From: Nocardia colli | GTDB lineage: Bacteria; Actinomycetota; Actinomycetes; Mycobacteriales; Mycobacteriaceae | Reading direction: 5' to 3' | DNA: 64,000 nucleotides | Assembly: GCF_008704205.1 (NCBI RefSeq) | Contig: NZ_VXLC01000010.1 | Location: 1 to 64,000, forward strand | In this document: piece by piece, positions 1 through 8,206 of the stretch | How the letters are laid out: every line of letters begins with the position of its first letter | How positions within the stretch are numbered: the stretch's first letter is position 1 | Position numbers and translations under genes: made by a program | Notes under the pieces: generated by a model | The model's database searches: none | Told to the model about the DNA's origin: nothing | The model's input: the letters and a program-made list of their open reading frames with translations, nothing else

Positions 1-127
1 AGACGCCAAGTTCACCTTCACCGGCAAGACAAAACTCACCAAGGCCGACGACAAGGGCGACGAAAAGCCCGAGGTCGTCCTGACCGGCGCCGCAGAAGGC
101 ACCGCGGCGGAAGCCTCCGGCGAGTAA
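1..127 (+). CDS. C-terminal end of an unidentified protein (5' truncated by window)
   Basis: The frame starting at base 2 is open to a TAA at 125-127 and encodes 41 residues, starting DAKFTFTGK and ending TAAEASGE. The tail is rich in Lys, Asp, Glu and Ala. I recognise no domain in this fragment. It is followed 12 bases later by a strong hairpin terminator, which supports it being the real end of a transcription unit. The function cannot be assigned from this piece. Confidence 0.7.
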   Translation, partial: DAKFTFTGKTKLTKADDKGDEKPEVVLTGAAEGTAAEASGE

Positions 128-139
128 AAGCACTACCCG

Positions 140-174
140 AAAAGGCCCGCCTCTCAATGGGAGGCGGGCCTTTT
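140..174 (+). terminator. Rho-independent terminator
   Basis: Perfect 14-bp inverted repeat (140-153 against 161-174) with a 7-nt loop. The left arm starts AAAAGGCCCGCC and the right arm ends GGGCCTTTT, so the RNA hairpin runs straight into a U-rich tail (TTTTCGTTCT). It ends the upstream partial gene and insulates the abiE promoter. Confidence 0.9.
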
Positions 175-218
175 CGTTCTCGAGCAGATGCACATAAGGT
201 AACCAGGCAATCGTAAAA

Positions 219-264
219 AATATCATTAACACTGATATTATTGCTCCGAGAGATGATATTATTG
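219..264 (+). promoter_or_regulatory. abiE promoter/operator with three TGATATT half-sites, leaderless start
   Basis: AATATCA (219-225) is inverted relative to TGATATT (233-239), and an exact direct copy, TGATATTATTG, recurs at 233-243 and 254-264, 21 bp apart (two helix turns). TATTAT at 257-262 is a good actinobacterial -10 element. It sits 6 nt before the ATG at 269, so the transcript is probably leaderless; no ribosome binding site is visible. AbiEi antitoxins are known to autorepress by binding repeats in their promoter, so these are the likely AbiEi sites. Confidence 0.7.
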
Positions 265-268
265 GTGC

Positions 269-1174
269 ATGTCTGACGAGCAGCTACTCGACCTCGCCGA
301 CCTGGCGGAGGGCCAGTGGGGCCTGCTCACCACCGGCCAAGCCGTCGCCAGGGGTGTCACCCCCATGCGGCTCAAGCGCTACGCCGACCGGGGGGTGCTG
401 GTCCGGCTGCGTCACGGTGTGTACCGCCTCGCGGGCGCTCCTGAATCCCCGCTCGAAGCGCTTCGCGCGGAATGGCTTGCGCTGGAACCCAAACGAGGCG
501 CCGCAGACCGGCTGAATGACCCGGTGCCGGTCGGTGTGGTCAGTCATCGCTCGGCCGCGGCCCTGCAGGACCTGGGCGACCTCGACGCCGACGTCCACAC
601 ATTCACTGTTCCTCGGCGGCGCAACAGCAGTCGCACTCCTGAACTCTCCTTCCGCGTCGGCACCCTCGAGCGTTCCGACTGGCACCGTGTCCAGGGCTTG
701 CCCGTCACCCGCCCACTGCGCACCGTCGTGGATCTCGCCGCTGCCCACACCGACGGCGGTCACCTCGCCACCGTGGTCCGAGACGCGATCCTCAGTGGGG
801 ATACCACCTCCCGCCAGGTCGCCGACGCTCTGCGCCCATACGCCCACCGCTACGGCCAGCGCCCCGGCGATGGTGCCGGACTGGTCCGCGATTTCATCGT
901 CGAGGCCGGCATTCCTGCCTCCGCCATCGATATGGCGACCATCCATGCCGCAATGCCCTCGATGCCGTCGACCCAACTCGACGGCATCAATGCGGCCGCG
1001 ATCAGCGCTCTGACCTCCACTCCTGAGTGGGCAGATCTTCTCGCGGAGATCCGCGATATGGTCGCCCGCAACTTCAGCCCGACACCGAACCTCGCCGCTG
1101 AGCCAGCAGCCGTGTATGAGACCGAGGACCGCCCGGCCGAAGGTGCTACCTCGAACGGCGAGGCACCATGCTGA
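269..1174 (+). CDS. AbiEi-family antitoxin / transcriptional autorepressor (type IV TA)
   Basis: 301 aa. Residues about 10-56 form the winged-helix typical of AbiEi antitoxins (LTTGQAVARGVTPMRLKRYA followed by VLVRLRHGVYRLAG). The rest is the larger AbiEi C-terminal region with the RP-LRTVVDLA type motif. In this family the antitoxin represses the operon and counters the nucleotidyltransferase toxin without direct binding. The stop overlaps the start of the toxin gene by 7 bases, so the two are translationally coupled. The start was chosen because TATTAT lies 6 nt upstream (leaderless). The family call is firm; activity against phage or as a stability module is inference. Confidence 0.85.
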   Translation: MSDEQLLDLADLAEGQWGLLTTGQAVARGVTPMRLKRYADRGVLVRLRHGVYRLAGAPESPLEALRAEWLALEPKRGAADRLNDPVPVGVVSHRSAAALQDLGDLDADVHTFTVPRRRNSSRTPELSFRVGTLERSDWHRVQGLPVTRPLRTVVDLAAAHTDGGHLATVVRDAILSGDTTSRQVADALRPYAHRYGQRPGDGAGLVRDFIVEAGIPASAIDMATIHAAMPSMPSTQLDGINAAAISALTSTPEWADLLAEIRDMVARNFSPTPNLAAEPAAVYETEDRPAEGATSNGEAPC

Positions 1175-2100
1175 ACCAACCCCGCCGATCGGCGTCCGCC
1201 TTCCGGATGTCGCTCAACGCCAAGGTCAAACAGGTTGCGCGCGCCACCGGTCGACCAGCCACCCAGCTCCACCGCGAGTTCTACCTACTCAGATTTCTCG
1301 GGCGCGTCTTCGCCGACGTCGGCAGCCCCTGGGTACTCAAAGGCGGCAGCGGCTTGCTGGTACGCATTGCCGACGGCGCTCGCTATAGCCGCGACATCGA
1401 CATCCTGCGGATCGACGTCGACGCAGATCAAGCCGTGACCGAACTTCAGCAGCTCTGCGCCACGCCCAGCGATCTCGATCCGTTGACCTTCGAGGTGCGC
1501 CGAGGAAAGAACGACCCCGCCACTGCGCACAGCGCACAATTGGTGACCACGGTCTATTACGGCGCTACTGAACTCCACCATTTCCCCATCGATCTCTCGA
1601 TCAGGCCTACCCTGGCGTCCGATGTCGACCAGGTCGAACCGGCAACGCTGCTCGAGCTCGACAACTTCGCCGACCTTCCGCCGTTTCGCTGCCTTTCCCT
1701 GGCCGATCAGATTGCGGACAAGATCGCCGCGATGTATGAAGTCCACGGACCTAATGCCACGCCGTCGACTCGCTGGCACGATCTGGTCGACCTGCTGCTC
1801 ATCATCGACAGGTTCCCCATCGATGCGGCCGAAACCATACGGGCACTTCGGATTCAGCAGCAACGCCGTGATCACCTGACCTTGCCCGGTGTCGTCACCA
1901 GGCCTGGATCCGGATGGGATGCGGGCTACCCGCGAGAAGCCGCCGGTACCTCGTTGCCGCCAGACCTGCACGGCCTCGACGCCGCGCTGGTCGCGCTCGC
2001 AGGGTTTGCCGATCCGCTTCTAGACGGAACCTTGTCTACCGGCACCTGGAACCCTCGCGCCGGGCGGTGGGATACCACCGCATCCAACGAGACTTATTGA
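1168..2100 (+). CDS. AbiEii/AbiGii-family nucleotidyltransferase toxin
   Basis: 310 aa. It shows the DNA polymerase-beta-like nucleotidyltransferase signature: GGS at 59-61 followed by DID at 76-78 (GSx14DxD). It also has the AbiEii motifs ADKIAAM (183-189, Lys185) and RWHDLVDL (202-209, Asp205). Toxins of this family transfer nucleotides to target RNAs; MenA-type relatives in mycobacteria modify the tRNA acceptor end. All motif residues are present, so the gene looks intact. An internal ATG at 1207 (MSLNAKV) is an alternative start. It forms an operon with the upstream antitoxin and ends at a hairpin shared with the convergent gene. Confidence 0.87.
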   Translation: MLNQPRRSASAFRMSLNAKVKQVARATGRPATQLHREFYLLRFLGRVFADVGSPWVLKGGSGLLVRIADGARYSRDIDILRIDVDADQAVTELQQLCATPSDLDPLTFEVRRGKNDPATAHSAQLVTTVYYGATELHHFPIDLSIRPTLASDVDQVEPATLLELDNFADLPPFRCLSLADQIADKIAAMYEVHGPNATPSTRWHDLVDLLLIIDRFPIDAAETIRALRIQQQRRDHLTLPGVVTRPGSGWDAGYPREAAGTSLPPDLHGLDAALVALAGFADPLLDGTLSTGTWNPRAGRWDTTASNETY

Positions 2101-2114
2101 CTTCACTGCCAGCT

Positions 2115-2145
2115 CTCCGGTGCCGACCCCGCGCCGGCACCGGAG
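2115..2145. terminator. Hairpin between convergent abiEii and LLM genes
   Basis: 11-bp perfect stem (CTCCGGTGCCG at 2115-2125, complement at 2135-2145) with a 9-nt loop, in the 51-bp gap between two converging stops. There is no T-tract, which is common in high-GC actinobacteria. Likely a bidirectional terminator. Confidence 0.6.
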
Positions 2146-2151
2146 CGCCGG

Positions 2152-2958
2152 TCAGTGATCGGCGGTCGCGAAGCGGGCGAGTACGGGGGCGAAGGCTTCG
2201 GATAGTTCGCCGGGGATGATCACCTCGTCGATTCCGTATTTTTCCCTGCGGTTTTCGAGCACCTCTGCGGCGGCGGATGGGTCGGCGTCGAGGACGCCTG
2301 CCGCGCCTGCGGTCCGCAACTCGTCGATGGTGAGGCCGAGGCGGGTGCTGGTCCAGTACGGGAGCCGGTCGCCGATGCCGATCAGCTGGTGGCTGAACGG
2401 GATGTCGCGATCGGTGTGGTCCCGGACGACGCGGACCATGTCGGCCAGCTCTGCCTCGGTTACTCGCGGCCCGGCGGCGAGCAGGATGCGATCGGCGAAT
2501 TCCGCTGCGGCGGCGAGCATTCGCGGGCCGCTGGCCGCGACGACGACCGGCGGGGGCGGATCGACCTGGGCGCGCACCGCTGCGATGGTGCCGGCCAGCT
2601 GCGCCCGGCGTTCGGCCGCGGAACCCCAGGGCATGCCGAGGCGTTCGGCCTCGGAACTCGCCTCCGGCCGGCCCGAACCGATGCCGAGCTCGAACCGCCC
2701 GTCCGAAAGCAATTGCAGCGCAGCGGTTTCCCGGACCGTGGCGGCGGCGGTGCGCAGCGGGACGGCAAGCACGTTGGGCCGCAACCGAACCGTGCTGGTG
2801 ACCGCGGCCGCCGCGGCCAGCGCCGGGAACGGCGACGGCGTGTTCAACGTGTCCGGCAGCAGGATCGTCCGATAGCCCCGCTGCTCGGCATCCTTTGCCG
2901 CGCTTGCCCATTCGGCCCCGGAACGCGGGGTGACGACAATGCCGAATTTCATGCTCAT
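2152..2958 (-). CDS. LLM-class flavin/F420-dependent oxidoreductase
   Basis: 268 aa. Luciferase-like TIM-barrel oxidoreductase: N-terminal MKFGIVVTPRSG, then LLSDGRFELGIGSGRPEASSEAERLG, the hallmark segment of the family, and a C-terminal AAEVLENRREKYGIDEVIIPG. Most actinobacterial members use F420 (some FMN) to reduce or oxidise small carbonyl or imine substrates. The substrate is unknown. Its ATG overlaps the TGA of the upstream SHOCT gene (ATGA), so the two form a coupled pair. Confidence 0.8.
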   Translation of the reverse strand: MSMKFGIVVTPRSGAEWASAAKDAEQRGYRTILLPDTLNTPSPFPALAAAAAVTSTVRLRPNVLAVPLRTAAATVRETAALQLLSDGRFELGIGSGRPEASSEAERLGMPWGSAAERRAQLAGTIAAVRAQVDPPPPVVVAASGPRMLAAAAEFADRILLAAGPRVTEAELADMVRVVRDHTDRDIPFSHQLIGIGDRLPYWTSTRLGLTIDELRTAGAAGVLDADPSAAAEVLENRREKYGIDEVIIPGELSEAFAPVLARFATADH

Positions 2959-3221
2959 TTGACCGGCCGCCGCGGCTCGCGCAGCACGGCGAGCCGGCTG
3001 CGGTACTGGTCCTCGGTGATCTCGCCGCGGGCGAAGGCGGTGCGCAGGGCGCCGACGCCGCTGTCCCGGCCGATGAACCGGCGCCGCGCGAAGAACGCCA
3101 AGGTGAGGAAGGTGATCCAGAACAGCAGCGGGAAGATCCAGAAGAACGGCCAGGGATGCCAGCCGCCGTCGTAATGGTCGGCGAGGAAGGCGATCGCCTC
3201 GGGGTGCGTGGAAATGTTCAT
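2955..3221 (-). CDS. SHOCT-domain small membrane protein
   Basis: 88 aa starting MNISTHPEAI. One hydrophobic segment (about residues 24-44, WPFFWIFPLLFWITFLTLAFF) is followed by a basic patch and a short C-terminal SHOCT motif (LRTAFARGEITEDQYRSRLAVL). SHOCT motifs end many small membrane proteins and are thought to mediate oligomerisation. A longer upstream reading is open, but the region before this ATG has no gene-like content. Coupled to the downstream LLM oxidoreductase. Role unknown. Confidence 0.75.
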   Translation of the reverse strand: MNISTHPEAIAFLADHYDGGWHPWPFFWIFPLLFWITFLTLAFFARRRFIGRDSGVGALRTAFARGEITEDQYRSRLAVLREPRRPVK

Positions 3222-3344
3222 GCCGAAAGCCTGCGCCGCCGACCCACCCCCGGACATCGGTCGCGCGGCGCTGCTTGCCGTACGCCGCGGCGCGTATACG
3301 GGGGTACGTTGGATGGGGTTCATCGAACCGACCGGGGGTAGCTC

Positions 3345-3992
3345 ATGACCAATCCAGACCTGACCTTGATAGCCGTACTGCTCGACCGTTCCGGGTCGAT
3401 GCAGTCGATCAAATCCGACACCGAGGGCGGCTTCAGCGCCTTCATCGACGAGCAGCGCAACGTGCCCAAGACGATCGAGGTGACGCTGGCGCGCTTCGAC
3501 ACCGAATACGAGTGCGTCTACGCCAACCGCCCGCTCGCCCAGGTGCCGCCGCTGGACCTGCATCCGCGCGGCATGACCGCGCTCTACGACGCGGTGGGCC
3601 GGCTGGTCACCGACGTCGGTGCGGAACTGGCGAAGCGGCCGGAAGCCGAACGCCCGGGCACGGTCATCGTCGTGGTGCTCACCGACGGCCACGAGAACTC
3701 CAGCCGGGAGTGGTCGCACACCGCGGTGAAATCGCTGATCACCCAGCAGCAGGACGTCTACAACTGGAACTTCCTGTTCCTCGGCGCGAACATGGACGCG
3801 GTCGCGATCGGCGCCCAGATGGGCTTCGACCCGAACAACTCGATCACCTATGCCGCTGCGCCGCAGGGTGTTTCGGGAGTGTTCCGGGCGGCGTCGGCCA
3901 GCTCGGCCCGGCTGCAGACCGCCCGGCCCGACGCGCTGCGCCGCGGATTCACCGACGCGGAGCGCGAACAGGCGAATCCGGGCGGCGCGTAG
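3345..3992 (+). CDS. VWA-domain protein with intact MIDAS
   Basis: 215 aa, essentially a single von Willebrand A domain. The metal-ion-dependent adhesion site is complete: DRSGS at 14-18, Thr78 (RGMTALYDAV) and Asp114 (VLTDGHENSS). There is no signal peptide or membrane segment, so it is cytosolic. Such stand-alone VWA proteins bind Mg2+ and a protein partner; no AAA+ or MoxR partner is adjacent here. The start follows a GGGGGT ribosome site. It converges with the response regulator with no gap between the stops. Confidence 0.8.
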   Translation: MTNPDLTLIAVLLDRSGSMQSIKSDTEGGFSAFIDEQRNVPKTIEVTLARFDTEYECVYANRPLAQVPPLDLHPRGMTALYDAVGRLVTDVGAELAKRPEAERPGTVIVVVLTDGHENSSREWSHTAVKSLITQQQDVYNWNFLFLGANMDAVAIGAQMGFDPNNSITYAAAPQGVSGVFRAASASSARLQTARPDALRRGFTDAEREQANPGGA

Positions 3993-4658
3993 CTACTGCC
4001 AGCCCGGGCGCACCACGCCGGATTCGTAGGCCATGACGACCAATTGGGTGCGGTCGCGGGCGCCGAGTTTCATCAGGATCCGGCTGACGTGCGTGCGGGC
4101 GGTGGCGGGGCTCATGAACAGCCGCTCGCCGATCTCGGCATTGGTGAGCCCCTCGGCGACCAGCACCAGCACCTCGCGCTCGCGGTCGGTGAGCTCGGAA
4201 AGCGTTGCGGGCGGCGGGGTCTTGGCGTGCGCGGAGAATTCGGCGATCAGGCGGCGGGTGACGCCGGGGGAGAGCAGCGCGTCACCGGCCGCGACCACGC
4301 GGACCGCGCGCACCAGGTCGGCCGGTTCGGTGTGCTTGACCAGGAACCCCGTCGCGCCGGAGCGCATCGCCTCGAAGACGTACTCGTCGAGTTCGAAGGT
4401 GGTCAGCACGACCACCTTCACCTCGGCCAGCTCGGCGTCCTCGGCGATCATCCTGGTCGCGGCGAGGCCGTCGAGGATCGGCATCCGGATGTCCATCAGC
4501 ACCACGTCGGGGGTGAGGCTGCGGGTCATCCGCACGGCCTGTTCGCCGTTGTCCGCCTCGCCGACCACCTCGATGCCGTCCTGGGCTTCCAGCAGCGCCA
4601 CGAAGCCGCCGCGCACCAGCGCCTGATCGTCGGCCACCAGGACCCGGATGTCGGTCAC
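3993..4658 (-). CDS. NarL/FixJ-family response regulator
   Basis: 221 aa. Receiver domain 1-120 with acidic pocket Asp10/Asp11, phospho-acceptor Asp56 (VVLMDIRMP) and Lys108. The LuxR-type HTH runs about 153-215 (LTDREREVLVLVAEGLTNAEIGERL). GTG start with an AGGAGG ribosome site. It lies 8 bases downstream of the histidine kinase gene and forms a two-component system with it. Its target is plausibly the divergent ABC exporter. Confidence 0.93.
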   Translation of the reverse strand: MTDIRVLVADDQALVRGGFVALLEAQDGIEVVGEADNGEQAVRMTRSLTPDVVLMDIRMPILDGLAATRMIAEDAELAEVKVVVLTTFELDEYVFEAMRSGATGFLVKHTEPADLVRAVRVVAAGDALLSPGVTRRLIAEFSAHAKTPPPATLSELTDREREVLVLVAEGLTNAEIGERLFMSPATARTHVSRILMKLGARDRTQLVVMAYESGVVRPGWQ

Positions 4659-4666
4659 GACGCCTC

Positions 4667-6115
4667 CTACTGCGCCCCGGGCGCGCTGGACTGCTGCGCC
4701 TTGTCGCCGGGCCGGATCTGCCGTACGTTGTCGGGGCGGACGGTGTCCTCGGTGCGGCTCGGCGCGGGCCTGCGCTCGCTCGGTTCCATCGGCCGCAACG
4801 GCAGTCGCGCCGCGACCCGGAATCCGCCGCTCGGGCGCGGGCCCGCGGTGAGTGCGCCGCCGAGCGCGTGGGTGCGTTCGCGCATGCCGATGATTCCGTT
4901 GCCGCCGCCGGTGCCGGTCCTGGTCACCGGTGCGGTCGGGCGGGCGTTGTCGACGGTGATGTCGACCGATTGCGCCGCGTAGCGCACGCTCACCGTGGCT
5001 TCCGCGCCCGGCGCGTGCCGCACCACATTGGTCAGCGACTCCTGGATGATGCGCGCGGCCGCCACGTCGATCACGCTCGGCAGCTGCTGCGGCGCACCGA
5101 TGATCTTGGTGCTCACCGACAAGCCGGCCGCGCGGGCGCGCTGGAGCAGGGTGTCCAGGTCGCCGATGCTCGGTGCGGGATTGCGCGGCGCCGCCGGTCG
5201 CGTCTCGGGTTCGGCGGATTCACCGCCGGCCCGGTTCGAATCGTCGTCCGAAACACGTTCGGCGCCAGCGGAATTGCGTCCACTCCAGCCGCGCGGGCGA
5301 CGCCGGCTGGGCGCGGTCTGCTCGACATCGCTGAATTCGTCTTCGGCACCGGCGGATTCGCCCGCGACAGTGCCGCCGGTGCGGATCGAGTGCAGCAGCG
5401 TGTGCACCTCGGCGAGCGCGTCCCGGCTGGCGGTCTTGATCGCGTCCAGCGCGGAGGCGGCCTGCTCGGGCTTTTTGTCGAATAGCTCCAGCGCCACCGA
5501 GGACTGCACGTTGATCAGCGAAAGGCTGTGCGCCAGTACGTCGTGCAGCTCGCGGGCGATGGCCAGGCGCTCCTCGCTGGCCCGCCGTTCCCGCTGCGCC
5601 TCCTCGTCGCGGCGCGCGGCCTCGGCGCGTTGCCTGCGCGCCTGCAACACGGCCTTGCGCTGCCGAATGCCCTCCACCACGCACAGCAGCACGGTGAGCC
5701 AGGCCATCAGCGCGAAGATCTGCCACACGTTGGCGCCGCGGCCGAACAGCGCGGGCACCGGCCAGACCAGCACGAGATAGCCGATCGGCACGAGCGGGTA
5801 AGTCCACCAGCGGGATCCGGAGCTCGCGGCGGTCAGGAAGGCGATCACCAAGGAGAAGAAGATCGGCCCGTAGCCGTAACCGAGCGCCAGGTAGGCCATG
5901 CACGCGGTGAGCGCGACGAGCAGCACCGGCACCGGCCGGGCCCGCCGCCAGATCAACGCCACCGGCCCGGCGAGTAGTAGCAGGTAGCCGAGGACGTCGA
6001 GCGAATTGTCACCCATCCTCTGATTCGCGAATGTGCCGCCGACGATCTGCAGCGCGGCGACCACCAGCGCCACACCCCAGTCCCATCCGAGCGAGCCTCG
6101 ACTCGAAATGCTCAT
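4667..6115 (-). CDS. Sensor histidine kinase (HisKA_3/DesK-like)
   Basis: 482 aa. Residues 15-150 hold about five membrane segments without a large extracellular loop (intramembrane-sensing type). The dimerisation/phosphoacceptor box ERLAIARELHDVLAHSLSL places His191. The N-box is IIQESLTNVVRHA and the G-box is NGIIGMRERTHALGG. Between the H-box and the ATPase domain lies an unusual low-complexity, charged insert (about 255-315) rich in Arg, Ser, Glu and Pro. The partner regulator follows directly. Close relatives often sit beside ABC-2 exporters and respond to membrane-active compounds. Confidence 0.92.
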   Translation of the reverse strand: MSISSRGSLGWDWGVALVVAALQIVGGTFANQRMGDNSLDVLGYLLLLAGPVALIWRRARPVPVLLVALTACMAYLALGYGYGPIFFSLVIAFLTAASSGSRWWTYPLVPIGYLVLVWPVPALFGRGANVWQIFALMAWLTVLLCVVEGIRQRKAVLQARRQRAEAARRDEEAQRERRASEERLAIARELHDVLAHSLSLINVQSSVALELFDKKPEQAASALDAIKTASRDALAEVHTLLHSIRTGGTVAGESAGAEDEFSDVEQTAPSRRRPRGWSGRNSAGAERVSDDDSNRAGGESAEPETRPAAPRNPAPSIGDLDTLLQRARAAGLSVSTKIIGAPQQLPSVIDVAAARIIQESLTNVVRHAPGAEATVSVRYAAQSVDITVDNARPTAPVTRTGTGGGNGIIGMRERTHALGGALTAGPRPSGGFRVAARLPLRPMEPSERRPAPSRTEDTVRPDNVRQIRPGDKAQQSSAPGAQ

Positions 6116-6406
6116 CCGCCTCTCCGCGTATTCAGGCCAGACACAAGTGCCGAGTCAGTGACGTCGGCGGCCGGCGGTTCCCTTGTGCGCGAGTTAGCTC
6201 GTGCCCGGCGAGTTACCCATGTACATGCGAAATCAGTTGTTGTGTTCACAGACAGTAGCGTCTTCGACGCCTTCACGACCGCTGTCGTGCCGCGCCTGTT
6301 TCGACCATAACGACCGCGCGGACGTCAGTCGTCGTCCGCGGTACGTACACCGAACGTCGCCGCGCGACGGATGTGGCGGACCTGGTCGGCAGCGGATTCT
6401 CGGTGC
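6116..6406. promoter_or_regulatory. Divergent promoter region with candidate response-regulator site
   Basis: 291 bp between the kinase (minus) and the ABC exporter (plus), with no convincing gene. An 8-8-8 inverted repeat, CGCGGACG (6317-6324) with CGTCCGCG (6333-6340), lies about 70 bp upstream of the ABC start codon and is followed by GTACGTAC. Its position and symmetry fit a binding site for the neighbouring NarL-type regulator; this is inference. Confidence 0.4.
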
Positions 6407-7309
6407 ATGACAGATTCGATCGTGGTCACCCGAGGGTTGACCAAACGCTACGGCGCGCACACCGCCGTCGACGCTGTGAGCATGAGCGTCGCGGCCGGTG
6501 AGATCTACGGGTTCCTCGGTCCGAACGGCGCGGGCAAGACGACCACGCTGCGCATGCTGGTCGGGCTCATCCGGCCCAGCGACGGCACCGCGACGGTGGC
6601 CGGGCACGCGCCGGGCGATCCCGCGGTGGTCCGCCGGATCGGCGTGCTCATCGAGGGTCCGGGCTTCTATCCGTACCTGTCCGGCCGCGACAACCTGCGA
6701 GTACTCGCGAAATACCGTGGCATCGGCACCGCCGAGGTCGAAGCGGCACTGGTCCGTGTCGGCCTGGCCGGCCGGGCCGACGACAAGTTCCGCACCTATT
6801 CACTCGGGATGAAGCAGCGGCTCGGCGTCGGCGCCGCCCTGCTCGGCGGGCCGGACCTGCTGATCCTGGACGAGCCGACCAACGGTCTCGACCCGCAGGG
6901 CATGGCCGAAATGCGGGAACTGATCACCACTCTCGCCGCCGACGGGCACACGGTGCTGCTGTCCAGCCACATGCTCAGCGAGGTGCAGGAGATCTGCGAT
7001 CGGGTCGGCGTGATCTCGCAGGGCAAGCTGCTGGTGGAGTCGACGGTGGCCGAATTGCGCGGCGCCTCATCGCTTCTGCTGCGGGCCGAACCGATGGAGA
7101 TCGCGTTCCCCGCGGTGCGCGAGGTGGTCGGCGAGCGGGCCGCGATGCTGACCTCGAGCGGCATCCGGATCGAGGCGGGCAACGGCACCGCGCCCGCGGT
7201 GGCCCGGGCGGTGGTCGCGGCCGGCGCCGATCTGCTGGAACTGCGAATCGACGAAAAGTCCCTGGAAGAAGTGTTTTTCGAAATGACTCAGCTGGAAGTG
7301 GCGAAATGA
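6407..7309 (+). CDS. ABC transporter ATP-binding protein (drug-exporter type)
   Basis: 300 aa. Walker A GPNGAGKT (38-45), signature SLGMKQRL (132-139) and Walker B LLILDEPTNGLD (Asp155, Glu156), with a C-terminal extension as in CcmA/DrrA-type exporters. The longer reading frame has an ATG at 6371, but MTDSIVVTRGLTKRYG at 6407 matches the family N-terminus. It overlaps the permease gene (ATGA). The nearby two-component system suggests induction by a toxic compound. Confidence 0.92.
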   Translation: MTDSIVVTRGLTKRYGAHTAVDAVSMSVAAGEIYGFLGPNGAGKTTTLRMLVGLIRPSDGTATVAGHAPGDPAVVRRIGVLIEGPGFYPYLSGRDNLRVLAKYRGIGTAEVEAALVRVGLAGRADDKFRTYSLGMKQRLGVGAALLGGPDLLILDEPTNGLDPQGMAEMRELITTLAADGHTVLLSSHMLSEVQEICDRVGVISQGKLLVESTVAELRGASSLLLRAEPMEIAFPAVREVVGERAAMLTSSGIRIEAGNGTAPAVARAVVAAGADLLELRIDEKSLEEVFFEMTQLEVAK

Positions 7310-8157
7310 CCATCAACGACCTGTGGGCGAGCACGAAGGCGGAGGCGCTGCGGCTGCGGAAGTGGCCGGCGTTCTGGATCATCCTCGGCACCTGGATCCT
7401 GTTGAACCTCACCTTCTCCTATCTGTTCAACTATCTCGCCTACACCTCGGGCGAGTCGGGCCGAATGTCGAACGGCCTGCCGAAAGACGCGCTGCTGCAC
7501 CAGATGCTGCCCGCGGCGGTGCCGGAGGTGTTCACCCAGGGCATGGCGATGTTCGGCGGCGCGCTGATGCTGGTGCTCGGCGCGCTGACCACCGGCAGCG
7601 GATATGGCTGGGGCACTTGGAAAACCGTGTTCACCCAGGGGCCGTCGCGGATCAGCGCGGTCGGCGGGGTACTGGTGAGCCTGGTGGTCGTGGTGGCCGG
7701 GCTGGTACTCACCGCGTTCGTCGTGGACATCGGGGTGGCGTCGCTGATCGGCGCGACCCAGTCGCAGACGTTGGCGCTGCCGTCTCTGCAGCAGTCGGCG
7801 CTCGGAATCCTCACGGGGATCGCGATTCTCGGCATGTGGACGTTGGCGGGCGCGCTGATCGGCACCATCGCCCGCGGTCCGGCGCTGGCCGTCGGTCTCG
7901 GCCTGGTGTGGGTGCTGGTGGTGGAGAACCTGCTGCGCGGCGTGGCGTCCATCTTCTCGCCGATCGCGGTGATCACCGACCACCTGCCCGGTACCGCGGC
8001 CGGTTCCATGGCGGGGGCGATGCGGACGGTCGGCGCGGGAACGCCCGGTGTGCTCGACATTCTGTCCCGCACCGAGTCGCTGATCATGCTCGGGAGCTAC
8101 ATCGCGCTCTTCGTGGCGGGCACCTTGTGGCTGATGCGCCGGCGCGATCTGGTGTGA
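7306..8157 (+). CDS. ABC-2 type transporter permease
   Basis: 283 aa with six predicted membrane segments (first about 22-42; last ending in the C-terminal LMRRRDLV). An extracytoplasmic stretch follows the first helix. It pairs with the preceding ATPase (4-base overlap) to make an ABC-2 half-transporter. Substrate unknown. Transcription ends at the hairpin at 8167-8206. Confidence 0.88.
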   Translation: MTINDLWASTKAEALRLRKWPAFWIILGTWILLNLTFSYLFNYLAYTSGESGRMSNGLPKDALLHQMLPAAVPEVFTQGMAMFGGALMLVLGALTTGSGYGWGTWKTVFTQGPSRISAVGGVLVSLVVVVAGLVLTAFVVDIGVASLIGATQSQTLALPSLQQSALGILTGIAILGMWTLAGALIGTIARGPALAVGLGLVWVLVVENLLRGVASIFSPIAVITDHLPGTAAGSMAGAMRTVGAGTPGVLDILSRTESLIMLGSYIALFVAGTLWLMRRRDLV

Positions 8158-8166
8158 GCGGCTGGT

Positions 8167-8206
8167 GCTGAAAGCCGTTGGCGGACAAACGCCGACGGCT
8201 TTCAGC
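8167..8206. terminator. Bidirectional terminator between ABC permease and TetR
   Basis: GCTGAAAGCCGT (8167-8178) pairs with 8195-8206, and an inner GGCG/CGCC pair closes a GACAAA loop. The stem overlaps the stop codon of the convergent tetR gene. Confidence 0.75.
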
